A stretch of DNA of 64,000 nt from Pontixanthobacter aestiaquae (GTDB taxonomy: Bacteria > Pseudomonadota > Alphaproteobacteria > Sphingomonadales > Sphingomonadaceae): positions 1,125,001-1,189,000 of the forward strand of contig NZ_WTYZ01000001.1 of assembly GCF_009827455.1 (NCBI RefSeq), given 5' to 3'. The position numbers and the translations under genes were made by a program. The notes under the pieces are model-generated. The model did no database searches. It saw only the letters and a program-made list of their open reading frames with translations, and had not been told where the DNA came from. Of the stretch, positions 1 through 10,225 are shown in pieces; position 1 is the first letter of the stretch; each line of letters starts with the position of its first letter.

Positions 1-1691
<1,691 letters not shown>

Positions 1692-1819
1692 TGAATCCCA
1701 CCATCAACGACAGGCCTGTAAGGCTCTGTTTGTTGGTGTCGGAAGACATCACAGCCAGATCATTGACGCCTAATATAAACGTATCGCATCGATTAACCCG
1801 CACACTCACTGGCTTTATT

Positions 1820-1936
1820 GCTTGGTGACCATAGCATTTGTGACCCACCCGATCCCATCTCGAACTCGGCCGTGAAACCAAATAGCGCCGATGGTACTAA
1901 CGCTTAAGCGTTGGAAGAGTAGGTCGTTGCCAGGCA
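1820..1936 (+). rRNA. rrf: 5S ribosomal RNA
   Basis: A roughly 117-base segment with the 5S architecture: a terminal stem formed by GCTTGGTGACC at the 5' end and GGTCGTTGCCAGGC at the 3' end, the conserved loop segment CCCGATCCCATCTCGAACTC, and the GATGGTA block. It lies about 130 bases after the 23S rRNA, as expected for the same primary transcript. Exact ends are inferred from the closing stem. Confidence 0.95.
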
Positions 1937-1980
1937 TTATAGCTGGTGAGTATGCGCGGTAAAAAACCCATTCATAAGTC

Positions 1981-2010
1981 AAAGGGCTGACCCACAAGGG
2001 CAGCCCTTTT
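1981..2010 (+). terminator. Rho-independent terminator after 5S rRNA
   Basis: A perfect 9-bp inverted repeat, AAAGGGCTG (1981-1989) and CAGCCCTTT (2001-2009), encloses an 11-base loop and ends in a short T run. It follows the 5S rRNA by 45 bases. Because initiator tRNA lies downstream on the same strand, either the hairpin is leaky, or it acts in processing, or the tRNA has its own promoter. Confidence 0.75.
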
Positions 2011-2052
2011 GGCGTCTCTAGGGACCATGTCCTTATTGGCGTTGCGCCGAAC

Positions 2053-2144
2053 GGAACCGAAGGTTTCGCAAGGCCGACCGGCCGCCCGAGCTTATGCGAG
2101 GATAGCCAAGGCTGCGGATGCAGCCGCTGGCGCTTGAAGCCAGC
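2053..2144. repeat. Structured palindromic repeat, copy A (between 5S rRNA and tRNA-fMet)
   Basis: Four consecutive small hairpins are visible: GGAACC/GGTTTC (2053-2067), GGCC-GACC-GGCC (2072-2083), GGCTGC-GGAT-GCAGCC (2110-2125) and GCTGGC/GCCAGC (2126-2144). Between hairpins 2 and 3 is a conserved block (GCCCGAGCTTATGCGAGG, 2084-2101). A second copy lies at 48944-49036 with the same loops and central block but different stem bases that still pair. The function is unknown; it could be a structured RNA or a DNA-level repeat. It ends 12 bases before tRNA-fMet. Confidence 0.8.
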
Positions 2145-2156
2145 AACATACGGTGA

Positions 2157-2233
<77 letters not shown>

Positions 2234-2260
2234 CCGTCTCATTGAAAGCCCATTTTATTT

Positions 2261-2288
2261 AGCCTCGCTGATCACAGCGGGGCTTTTG
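2261..2288 (+). terminator. Rho-independent terminator after tRNA-fMet
   Basis: A 10-bp stem, AGCCTCGCTG against CAGCGGGGCT (one T-G pair), with a 4-base loop ATCA and a following TTTT. It lies 27 bases after the tRNA and probably ends the rRNA operon transcript. Confidence 0.85.
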
Positions 2289-2377
2289 GTGTTTCTGGTC
2301 AGCACTTGGCCGGCAGAAGGTCTGGATGACGCTATCCCTCTTTGCGGGGTGAAGTTTGTCTGGCAGAAGGGAGCACT

Positions 2378-5300
2378 ATGGCAACAGAACCCGCTCTTAC
2401 CAATATTCCCCAGCCTCCAGCTAAGCCGCTCGTCGGCAATGCGTTTACGGTCGATGCCGAGCGGATGATCCAGTCACTGATGGAATTGGCCGAGGAGCAT
2501 GGGCCGATTTTCCAGCTCGACATGATGGGGACGCCGCTGATCATGGTGTCCGGCGCGGATCTGGTTGCCGAGGTGTGCGATGAGAAGCGTTTCGACAAGA
2601 CTGTTCGCGGGCCGCTGAAAAGGCTGCGTCTGATTGCGGGTGATGGGCTGTTCACGGGCGATACGGATGATCCGAATTGGGCGAAGGCACACAATATCCT
2701 GCTGCCATCTTTCAGCCAGAAAGCGATGGGCTCCTATCTCCCGATGATGACCGACATCGCCAATCAGTTAATGCTCAAGTGGGAGAGGGCGAATTCGGAT
2801 GATGTGATCGATGTGCCCAAGGACATGATCCGTCTCACGCTCGATACGATAGGCGTATGCGGCTTTGGATACCGGTTCAACTCATTCTACCGCGAAGACT
2901 TCCATCCTTTCATAGAAGCGCTCAACCGCACGCTGGGAACAACGCTGAATATGCGCGGTATCCCGGGCGAAAAGCTGTTCAAGGGCGACCAGATCAAGCA
3001 GCTCCACCGCGATGCTGCCTATATGAACAATCTCGTCGACGAGATTATCCGCGAGCGCCGTAGCCAAGGCGGGGATGGGCCGGAAGACCTGCTCGATTTC
3101 ATGCTCAAGGGCCGTGACGCGGTTACGGGCGAGAGGCTGTCGGACGAGAATATCCGCTATCAGATCAATACCTTCCTGATTGCGGGGCATGAGACCACGT
3201 CCGGCCTGCTGTCATTCACAATCTACTATCTGCTCAAGAACCGCGATGTGCTGAAACGCGCTTATGCGGAGGTGGACGCGGTGCTCGGCCGCAATATCGA
3301 CCGCGCGCCGACGCTCTCTGAAATTGGCAGGCTGCCTTATATCCGCGCCATTCTTTCCGAAGCGCTGCGGCTCTGGCCTACAGCACCTGCGCTCGGTCTC
3401 GCGCCGTATAAAGACGAGGTCATTGGCGGAAAATACGCCATTCCCAAGGGTACGTTCACGACCGTCCTGATCCCTTCGCTGCACCGCGATACATCGGTCT
3501 GGGGCGACAATCCCGAGCAATTCAATCCCGATCATTTCACGCCCGAAGCGGAGGCGGCGCGCAATCCTGCGGCGTATAAACCATTCGGCAACGGCCAGCG
3601 TGCCTGCATCGGGCGGCAGTTTGCGATACAGGAATCCATCCTTGTGCTCGGCATGATTCTTCAGCGTTTCGATCTGTTCGATCACACCGATTATCAACTC
3701 GACATCAAAGAAACGCTGTCGATCAAACCGAACGAGTTCTTCATCAAGGCGCGGTTGCGCGATGATGTCGAGCGGGGCGGTACTGTGTCGGTCGCGGATA
3801 CCAGCGTCGATACCGATGTTGCAGCGCCCGTCCCCAGCCATGGCACGCCGCTATTGGTACTCTATGGATCAAATCTGGGATCGAGTGAAAGCTTCGCGCG
3901 CGAACTGGCGCAGAAGGCGGAGTTTAGCGGCTTCGATGTAACGCTGGCCGAACTTGATACTTTCGCGCGTAAGCTCCCAACCGAAGGCGCAGTCGCAATC
4001 GCGTGCTCATCCTATAATGGTATGCCGCCAGACAATGCAGCGAAATTTGTCGATTGGCTGGAGGAATCCACGCCAGCCGAGACCAAACTCGATGGCGTAT
4101 CCTATCTGATGCTCGGCTGCGGGAACAGCGATTGGGCGGCGACCTTCCAGGATGTCCCGCGCAAGATCGATGCGGCGTTGGAGGCATTTGGCGCGAAGCG
4201 GATTGTCGAAACGCAGGAACTTGATGCCCGCGGCGATGTCGATACGCAGTTCCACGATTGGCTCGACGAGCTGATGCCCAAATTGGGCGAAGAGTTTGGC
4301 CTTGATCTGGTGGGCGGCAGCGATGAAATTGCTGAACCACTCTATTCGGTCGAAGTGACCCAGAGCATCACCGCCAATACCGTCGCCGGGCGCTTGGGTG
4401 CGCGCGAAGTCGAAGTGCTCGGCAATACCGAGCTGAAGGACACCAGCCAGGGCGAGGGCCGCTCCACACGGCATATCGAAGTCCGTTTGCCAGACGGAAT
4501 GGACTATCAACCGGGCGACCATCTTTGCGTTGTCCCGCTCAATGATGATGCGGTTGTAGATCGCCTGCTGAAACGCTTCCGGCTTGAACGCGATACCTAT
4601 GTCCGGATTGAATCGCGCAGCGAAATGCGCGGACCGTTTCCCAGTGGCAGTACCTTCTCGGTCTATAATCTGGCGCAGACCGCAGGCGAGTTGCAGGCGG
4701 TTGCGACACGCCGCGACATCGCGATGCTCGCGCGTTATTGCGAATGCCCCAATTCCCGCACCGCGCTGGAGGCTTTAGCCCAGCCCACCGCAGACGGCGG
4801 AACCGATGCCTACACGACCCAAGTGCTTGAGAAACGCAAATCGGTGCTCGACATTCTCGAGGACTATCCCGCTTGCGACCTGCCGCTTGCAGTGTTCCTT
4901 GAACTGATACCTTTCCTCAGTCCGCGCTATTATTCGATCTCTTCCGCGCCATCATACACGCCGGGCACTTGCTCGATCACCGTTGGGGTGACGCGCGGAC
5001 CGGCTTTATCAGGGAAAGGCGAGTTCAAGGGAACCTGCTCGACCTATCTCGCTGGACTGAAACCGGGCGAGAAATTTCAAGCCGTTATCAAGCGACCTAC
5101 TTCCGATTTCCGGCTTCCCGATGATCTGTCCCGCCCGATCATAATGGTCGGGCCCGGTACCGGCATCGCGCCGTTTCGCGGGTTCCTGCAACAACGCGAC
5201 CATCTGAGAAAGGACGGCGCGGAATTGGGCGATGCATTGCTGTTCTTCGGCTGCCGGCATCCGGACTATGATTATCTCTATCGCGAAGAGCTGGAGGATT

Positions 5301-5590
5301 ATGGCAAGCGCGGTGTAGCCGACATCTTCGCCGCATTTTCACGCCACGAAGGATCGCGCACTTATGTGCAGGACCTCATCACGCGCGAAGCAGAGCGCGT
5401 TTGGGCGCTGATCGATCAGGGCGCGCGCATCTATATTTGCGGCGATGGTGCACGGATGGAGCCCGATGTGCGCGAGGCGTTGAAAGCGATCTATTCGGAG
5501 AAAACGGGTTCTTCGCAGAGCGATGCGACCCGCTGGATCGACAGCATGATCGACGAGGAGCGTTACGTGCTGGACGTGTGGGTCGGCTAG
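2378..5590 (+). CDS. Self-sufficient cytochrome P450/NADPH-P450 reductase (CYP102, BM3 type)
   Basis: This 1070-residue protein fuses a P450 to its own diflavin reductase, as in Bacillus megaterium BM3, which hydroxylates fatty acids at subterminal positions with NADPH and O2. The P450 part covers residues 1 to ~475 with the I-helix AGHETTSG (about 269-276) and heme ligand loop FGNGQRACIGR (Cys about 410). An FMN flavodoxin domain starts near 488 (YGSNLGSSES). The FAD/NADPH part shows RYYSISSAPS, GPGTGIAPFR and the C-terminal DVWVG with the expected penultimate-region Trp. ATG 2378 is chosen because AGAAGGGAG lies just upstream; an upstream ATG at 2342 would add 12 unlikely residues. It overlaps the converging ABC-F gene by 4 bases. 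The family is clear; the substrate is not determined here. Confidence 0.95.
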   Translation: MATEPALTNIPQPPAKPLVGNAFTVDAERMIQSLMELAEEHGPIFQLDMMGTPLIMVSGADLVAEVCDEKRFDKTVRGPLKRLRLIAGDGLFTGDTDDPNWAKAHNILLPSFSQKAMGSYLPMMTDIANQLMLKWERANSDDVIDVPKDMIRLTLDTIGVCGFGYRFNSFYREDFHPFIEALNRTLGTTLNMRGIPGEKLFKGDQIKQLHRDAAYMNNLVDEIIRERRSQGGDGPEDLLDFMLKGRDAVTGERLSDENIRYQINTFLIAGHETTSGLLSFTIYYLLKNRDVLKRAYAEVDAVLGRNIDRAPTLSEIGRLPYIRAILSEALRLWPTAPALGLAPYKDEVIGGKYAIPKGTFTTVLIPSLHRDTSVWGDNPEQFNPDHFTPEAEAARNPAAYKPFGNGQRACIGRQFAIQESILVLGMILQRFDLFDHTDYQLDIKETLSIKPNEFFIKARLRDDVERGGTVSVADTSVDTDVAAPVPSHGTPLLVLYGSNLGSSESFARELAQKAEFSGFDVTLAELDTFARKLPTEGAVAIACSSYNGMPPDNAAKFVDWLEESTPAETKLDGVSYLMLGCGNSDWAATFQDVPRKIDAALEAFGAKRIVETQELDARGDVDTQFHDWLDELMPKLGEEFGLDLVGGSDEIAEPLYSVEVTQSITANTVAGRLGAREVEVLGNTELKDTSQGEGRSTRHIEVRLPDGMDYQPGDHLCVVPLNDDAVVDRLLKRFRLERDTYVRIESRSEMRGPFPSGSTFSVYNLAQTAGELQAVATRRDIAMLARYCECPNSRTALEALAQPTADGGTDAYTTQVLEKRKSVLDILEDYPACDLPLAVFLELIPFLSPRYYSISSAPSYTPGTCSITVGVTRGPALSGKGEFKGTCSTYLAGLKPGEKFQAVIKRPTSDFRLPDDLSRPIIMVGPGTGIAPFRGFLQQRDHLRKDGAELGDALLFFGCRHPDYDYLYREELEDYGKRGVADIFAAFSRHEGSRTYVQDLITREAERVWALIDQGARIYICGDGARMEPDVREALKAIYSEKTGSSQSDATRWIDSMIDEERYVLDVWVG

Positions 5591-7464
5591 CCTGCTGCTT
5601 CCAGCGCTTCGCTCAGCTCCAGCCACTCGGCCTCTTTTTCTTCGATCTGCTTGCTGAGTAGTCCGCGCCGGTGAGAGAGTTCGCTCATCGATAAATTGGC
5701 AACCGCTTCGCTGGCATCATCTGGTTCGAAAATCGCCTGATCGATAATTTTGCATTGGGCTTCCAGCTTGGCGATGTCCTTCTCGCACGCGGTCAGTTTG
5801 CTCTTCGCCTCGCGGGCCAGCGCGCGTTCTTTGGCGGCGGCTTTGCGGTCTTTCTTTGAGTCCTTGGGCTTTCCAGAGCCTTTCGTTTCATCACGCGGCT
5901 GATTTTTGCCGAGCACGAAGTCGATATAGTCCTCCATACTGCCGTCATAATCGACTGCACGGCCGCTATCGACCAGCACAAGCCGGTCAGCGGTCAGTTC
6001 GACCATATGCCGGTCGTGGCTGATCAGAATAACCGCGCCATCATAGGCGTGGAGCGCCTGCACCAGCGCCTCGCGTGCATCGACATCCAGGTGGTTGGTC
6101 GGCTCGTCCAAAATGAGCAAATGCGGGGCGTGACGCGTAATCAGCGCCAGCGCGAGACGCGCGCGTTCGCCGCCGGACAGTTTGGTCACGAGCTGCGTTG
6201 CGCGATCGCCCGAAAAGCCGAACCGCCCCAATTGCGCGCGGATTGCGCCGGGCTTTTCGTCCTTCATCACCCGGGTCATATGTTCCAGCGGCGTGGAATC
6301 GCTCGCCAGTTCCTCAACCTGATATTGGGTGAAGTACCCGACTTTCATTTTTCCCGAGACATTGATCTCACCCTCCATCGGAGCGAGCTGCGCCGCCAGC
6401 AGGCGGGCCAATGTAGTCTTGCCGTTGCCGTTGCGCCCCAGCAGTGCGATCCGCTCATCAGGATCGATCCGCAGGTTCAACCGCTGGAGGATCGGTGTAT
6501 CTTCTTCATACCCGACAGCCGCCAGATCGAGCGTGATCAGCGGCGGTTTCAATTCGTTCGGTTGCGGGAAGTCAAAGCTGAGCGAGGGATCTTCCATCAA
6601 TGCGGCAATCGGCTGCATCTTCGCCAGCATCTTGGCGCGCGATTGCGCTTGTTTCGCGGTAGAGGCGCGCGCGCTGTTGCGACTGACGTAATCCTGCAGG
6701 CGCGCACGCTGTGCGTCTTGCGATGCCTTGGCTGCTTCCAGTTGCGCAGCCCGTTCTGCGCGCTGGCGTTCGAAACTGTCATAGCCGCCGGGATAAAGCG
6801 TCAGCTTCCCGCCTTGCAGATGCAGGATATTGTCGACCACATTGTTGAGCAAATCGCGCTCGTGGCTGATCACCAGCACCGTTGCCGGATAGGCCTTGAG
6901 AAAGTTTTCAAGCCAAAGCGTCGCTTCCAGATCGAGGTGGTTGGACGGCTCATCGAGCAACAGCACGTCGGGCTGGGTAAACAACAAAGCTGCCAGCGCA
7001 ACCCGCATCTTCCACCCGCCGGAGAAACTGTCGATCGGCTGCGCTTGCATGGCCTCGTCGAAGCCAAGCCCGATCAAAATACGCGCGGCACGCGATTCGG
7101 CAGTGTAGGCGTCGATGGCAAGCAACCGCTCGTGAACATCGCCCAATCTGTCCGGGTCTTCGCAAGTCTCCGCCTCTGCGAGCAGTTCCATACGTTCGAC
7201 ATCTGCGGCCAGCACGGTCTCGAGCGGCGTGGCCGCCCCCTCCGGTGCTTCCTGCGCGATGTAGCCCAAGCGTGTGCGGCGCGGCATATCAATGCTGCCT
7301 TCGTCCGGATCGATCTCGCCGATGATCGCTTTCATCAGCGTGGATTTGCCCGCGCCATTCCGGCCGATCAGGCCGACGCGCCCGCCCGGCGGAATCGCCG
7401 CAGTCGCGCGGTCGATAATGGTCCGGCCGCCAAGCCGCACAGTGATTCCGTTGATCCCAAGCAT
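5587..7464 (-). CDS. ABC-F family ATP-binding protein (Uup/YheS-like)
   Basis: A 625-residue cytosolic protein with two tandem ABC ATPase domains and no membrane segment, the hallmark of ABC-F proteins, which act on the ribosome. The first domain has Walker A GRNGAGKST (about 35-43), signature FSGGWKMR and DEPSNHLD. The second has GRNGNGKTT, LSGGERAR and DEPTNHLD. Between them is the charged interdomain linker (about 235-290). The tail from ~530 (KPKDSKKDRKAAAKERALA) is a charged predicted coiled coil, as in YheS and Uup. It converges on the P450 gene and overlaps it by 4 bases (CTAG), so no terminator fits between them. The exact ABC-F subgroup is inferred. Confidence 0.92.
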   Translation of the reverse strand: MLGINGITVRLGGRTIIDRATAAIPPGGRVGLIGRNGAGKSTLMKAIIGEIDPDEGSIDMPRRTRLGYIAQEAPEGAATPLETVLAADVERMELLAEAETCEDPDRLGDVHERLLAIDAYTAESRAARILIGLGFDEAMQAQPIDSFSGGWKMRVALAALLFTQPDVLLLDEPSNHLDLEATLWLENFLKAYPATVLVISHERDLLNNVVDNILHLQGGKLTLYPGGYDSFERQRAERAAQLEAAKASQDAQRARLQDYVSRNSARASTAKQAQSRAKMLAKMQPIAALMEDPSLSFDFPQPNELKPPLITLDLAAVGYEEDTPILQRLNLRIDPDERIALLGRNGNGKTTLARLLAAQLAPMEGEINVSGKMKVGYFTQYQVEELASDSTPLEHMTRVMKDEKPGAIRAQLGRFGFSGDRATQLVTKLSGGERARLALALITRHAPHLLILDEPTNHLDVDAREALVQALHAYDGAVILISHDRHMVELTADRLVLVDSGRAVDYDGSMEDYIDFVLGKNQPRDETKGSGKPKDSKKDRKAAAKERALAREAKSKLTACEKDIAKLEAQCKIIDQAIFEPDDASEAVANLSMSELSHRRGLLSKQIEEKEAEWLELSEALEAAG

Positions 7465-7599
7465 GGCGCGCCGCCTACCAGCCTATCGCGCAAATCCCAA
7501 CCGATGAGTGCAGCGCATTTGCGAATTGCTGGCAGCGCCCTAAAAGGTGCCGCACACAGGTAACGGGCAGGGCGGGGCGTTGGTGCTTTCTTCACAATT

Positions 7600-9312
7600 A
7601 TGACGGGGCAGAGTTCGATCCTCTTTACGCTCGTGACCTGTATCGGCGTGATGGCGCTGGTGGCATGGGTCAGCTGGGTGAAAACGCGCGGCACGACCGA
7701 AACGAAAGACGGCTATTTCCTCGCCGGACGGGGCTTGGGTGCCGCCTTTATCGCGGGTTCGCTGCTGCTGACCAACCTGTCGGCAGAGCAGCTGATCGGC
7801 CTCAACGGCTCGGCCTACGGGCATAATATGTCGAGCATGGCGTGGGAAGTGACCGCGGCGGTGGCGACCATTGCAATGGCGTTCCTGTTCTTGCCGCGAT
7901 ATCTCGCCGGCGCTTTCACGACGCTGCCCGAATTTCTCAACGACCGTTTTGATCCCGTCGTGCGCCGTATGTCGGTGGTCCTGTTTATGCTGGGTTACGG
8001 GCTGATCACAATCCCATCGGTGCTGTATTCGGGTTCAATAGCGGTAATGGCGTTCTTCAATGTGCCTGATCTCACAGGGCTTGCCTATTTTCCATCGCTG
8101 GCGTTGACGGTTGTGACGATCGGGCTGATCGGTGCTGCCTATGCGGTGCTGGGCGGGCTGAAGGCGGTTGCCGTGTCGGACACGCTCAACGGCGTCGGGC
8201 TGCTGTTGATCGGTTTTCTGGTGCCAGTGCTCGGCGTGATAATGCTCGGCAGCGGTGACTTTTCGGACGGGTTTAACCGGCTTGTGTCCGATCATCCTGA
8301 GAAACTGAATGCTATCGGCAGCGCGGATGACCCGACCCCGTTCGGGACAATCTTCACCGGCATGATTTTCGCCAATCTGTTTTACTGGTGCACCAATCAA
8401 TATGTGATCCAGCGGACATTGGGTGCGCGGTCCTTGGCCGAGGGGCAAAAGGGAGTGCTCGCCTCCGGCTTCTTCAAGATACTCGTGCCATTCATGATGA
8501 TGATCCCGGGTGTGATTGCGTTTCACCTATACGGCCCGGGGCTGGGCACAATCGATGAAGCCTATCCAAGGCTGATCAATGATGTGCTTCCTGCTTATCT
8601 GACCGGTTTCTTCCTGGCGGTGCTGCTGGGCGCCGTGTTCAGTTCGTTCAACTCATTGCTCAACAGCGCGGCGACTTTGTTCACGCTCGACATCTACGCA
8701 CCTGCACGCCGCGGCAAAGTGTCCGATGCGCAACTGGTCCGGGTCGCCAAGATCGTCAGTATCATTATCGCGATCTTCTCCTTCGCGGTCGCGCCGCTGC
8801 TCTATTTTGCTGAAGAAGGGCTGTGGCAAGTCGTGCGCGTGTTCACCGGCTTCTACAATATTCCGACTGTAGTGATCGTGATCATCGGCCTGTTCACGCG
8901 GCGGGTTCCGGCACTGGGCGCGAAGATCGTGATCATCTTCCACGTCACTGCCTACGCGCTGTATCGCTTTGTGTTGGGCGATGTGATCACGCTGCACTTT
9001 ATCCATGTCTATGCCGTGCTGTTCGTGATCGAGATCGGCATTATGCTGGTGACCGGATATCTGCGCCCGCGCGCAGAAGCCTATGTCCCGCCGGTCCAAC
9101 ACAAGGTCGATATGACCCCGTGGCACTTTGCGCGGCCGATGGCGTTTACGCTGTTTTCCTGCGTGGTCGGGCTGTACCTGCTGTTCTCCCCGCTCGGCCT
9201 CGCCAGCGGATCAGGGGCAAGCGCGATCCTGCCGGTTCTATTCGGGCTGTTGGCGCTGGCGAATGTGGTGGCTTGGGTTATGTCGGCGCGAGGCGCGCGC
9301 GCTACTGGATAA
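7600..9312 (+). CDS. Sodium:solute symporter (SSS family, YidK-like)
   Basis: A 570-residue, highly hydrophobic protein with about 14 membrane segments. The N-terminal region has the SSS-family signature (GYFLAGRGLGAAFIAGSLL, then TNLSAEQLIGLNGSAY), closest in style to E. coli YidK, a member of the sodium/glucose-type symporters. The substrate is not evident from sequence. Its 3' end overlaps the converging TauD-like gene by 11 bases. It lies close to a small dioxygenase/dehydrogenase operon, so the cargo might be the substrate of those enzymes; that is inference only. Confidence 0.9.
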   Translation: MTGQSSILFTLVTCIGVMALVAWVSWVKTRGTTETKDGYFLAGRGLGAAFIAGSLLLTNLSAEQLIGLNGSAYGHNMSSMAWEVTAAVATIAMAFLFLPRYLAGAFTTLPEFLNDRFDPVVRRMSVVLFMLGYGLITIPSVLYSGSIAVMAFFNVPDLTGLAYFPSLALTVVTIGLIGAAYAVLGGLKAVAVSDTLNGVGLLLIGFLVPVLGVIMLGSGDFSDGFNRLVSDHPEKLNAIGSADDPTPFGTIFTGMIFANLFYWCTNQYVIQRTLGARSLAEGQKGVLASGFFKILVPFMMMIPGVIAFHLYGPGLGTIDEAYPRLINDVLPAYLTGFFLAVLLGAVFSSFNSLLNSAATLFTLDIYAPARRGKVSDAQLVRVAKIVSIIIAIFSFAVAPLLYFAEEGLWQVVRVFTGFYNIPTVVIVIIGLFTRRVPALGAKIVIIFHVTAYALYRFVLGDVITLHFIHVYAVLFVIEIGIMLVTGYLRPRAEAYVPPVQHKVDMTPWHFARPMAFTLFSCVVGLYLLFSPLGLASGSGASAILPVLFGLLALANVVAWVMSARGARATG

Positions 9313-10225
9313 GTGACGCGAGGACTTTGCGTTTGCCTTCGAACGGCTTGCGGCCGTGCATCACCGTGAAATTATCGACCAGCACCACATCGCCAGCCTG
9401 CCATTGATGGTCATAACTCAGCGCGTCCGACAGCGCGATGGCCGTGTCCATGTCGGTACCAGTGATCGGCATTCCATCGCCAAAGGTCACCGATTTTGAC
9501 GGATCATTCCGGCTATCCGACCACCCGCGAAACGCCGCGATCAGCTGGTTGAAGAAGGATTTCCGCCCGCCGCCAAGCGCGCGCACTGCCGGTAATACAG
9601 GGGTCGTAGCACGCAGAGTGTCATCCGAATCCCACGCCCAGCTATAGCCCAGCGCACTCAGGCGCTCCTCCGCCCGAGCGCGGTCTTCCACGCCCAGCGT
9701 GCTGCGCCAACTGCGGCCTTGGCCTGATCCGGCGTCATCTGCGCCCGGCATGACATTGGTGTATTTGACGCCGAGCATCTCGAAAGCGTTGACCAGACCG
9801 GGCTCGGCCTTGGCCAGTTCTGTCAGCAAAATGTCGGAACGGCAGAGCGGTGTCGCGCCGCCTTTGTCCGGTGCGATCTCGCAATAGAAGAACAGCTTGC
9901 TCGGATAAATCGGCGTTTGTGCCATCTCGTGATGCAAATGAATGCTGGTGGTGGGCGGCGCTTCATTTGCTGTGAAAACCCGCTCGGTCAAATTGACGCG
10001 CACGGCGTTGGAGAGCGATTCTTTATACGGAAAGTTCGGCTCGCCATAAGCGCTCACGGCGGCATCGAACTCGCCGACACTCGGGACATCGAAACCACGA
10101 AACAGCATTGCACCGCTGGCCGCCAATTGCGTATCGATCACCGGTTTGTGCGACACCAGATAGTCCGCGAGATCGCCGTCACCAGCGACGATATGCGGAA
10201 ATCCATCCACCGGACTGTCAACCAT
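9302..10225 (-). CDS. TauD/TfdA-family Fe(II)/2-oxoglutarate dioxygenase
   Basis: A 307-residue protein with the TauD/TfdA fold. The metal triad is visible as the H-x-E of HLHHEMA (about residue 105) and a distal His in DNFTVMHGRKPF near the C-terminus, where an Arg-rich tail would bind 2-oxoglutarate. Such enzymes hydroxylate small substrates using 2-oxoglutarate and O2. Start ATG 10225 is preferred because GGTGGAG lies 6 bases upstream; it overlaps the preceding gene's stop by 8 bases (ATGGTTGA), indicating translational coupling. A GTG at 10240 is an alternative. The substrate is unknown. Confidence 0.88.
   Translation of the reverse strand: MVDSPVDGFPHIVAGDGDLADYLVSHKPVIDTQLAASGAMLFRGFDVPSVGEFDAAVSAYGEPNFPYKESLSNAVRVNLTERVFTANEAPPTTSIHLHHEMAQTPIYPSKLFFYCEIAPDKGGATPLCRSDILLTELAKAEPGLVNAFEMLGVKYTNVMPGADDAGSGQGRSWRSTLGVEDRARAEERLSALGYSWAWDSDDTLRATTPVLPAVRALGGGRKSFFNQLIAAFRGWSDSRNDPSKSVTFGDGMPITGTDMDTAIALSDALSYDHQWQAGDVVLVDNFTVMHGRKPFEGKRKVLASLIQ

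Noticed and set aside
6007..7563. A 518-residue open frame on the plus strand across the ABC-F gene
   Set aside because: It is antisense to a clear ABC-F protein, is rich in Arg/Gln/His as expected for a shadow frame, and has no family motif.
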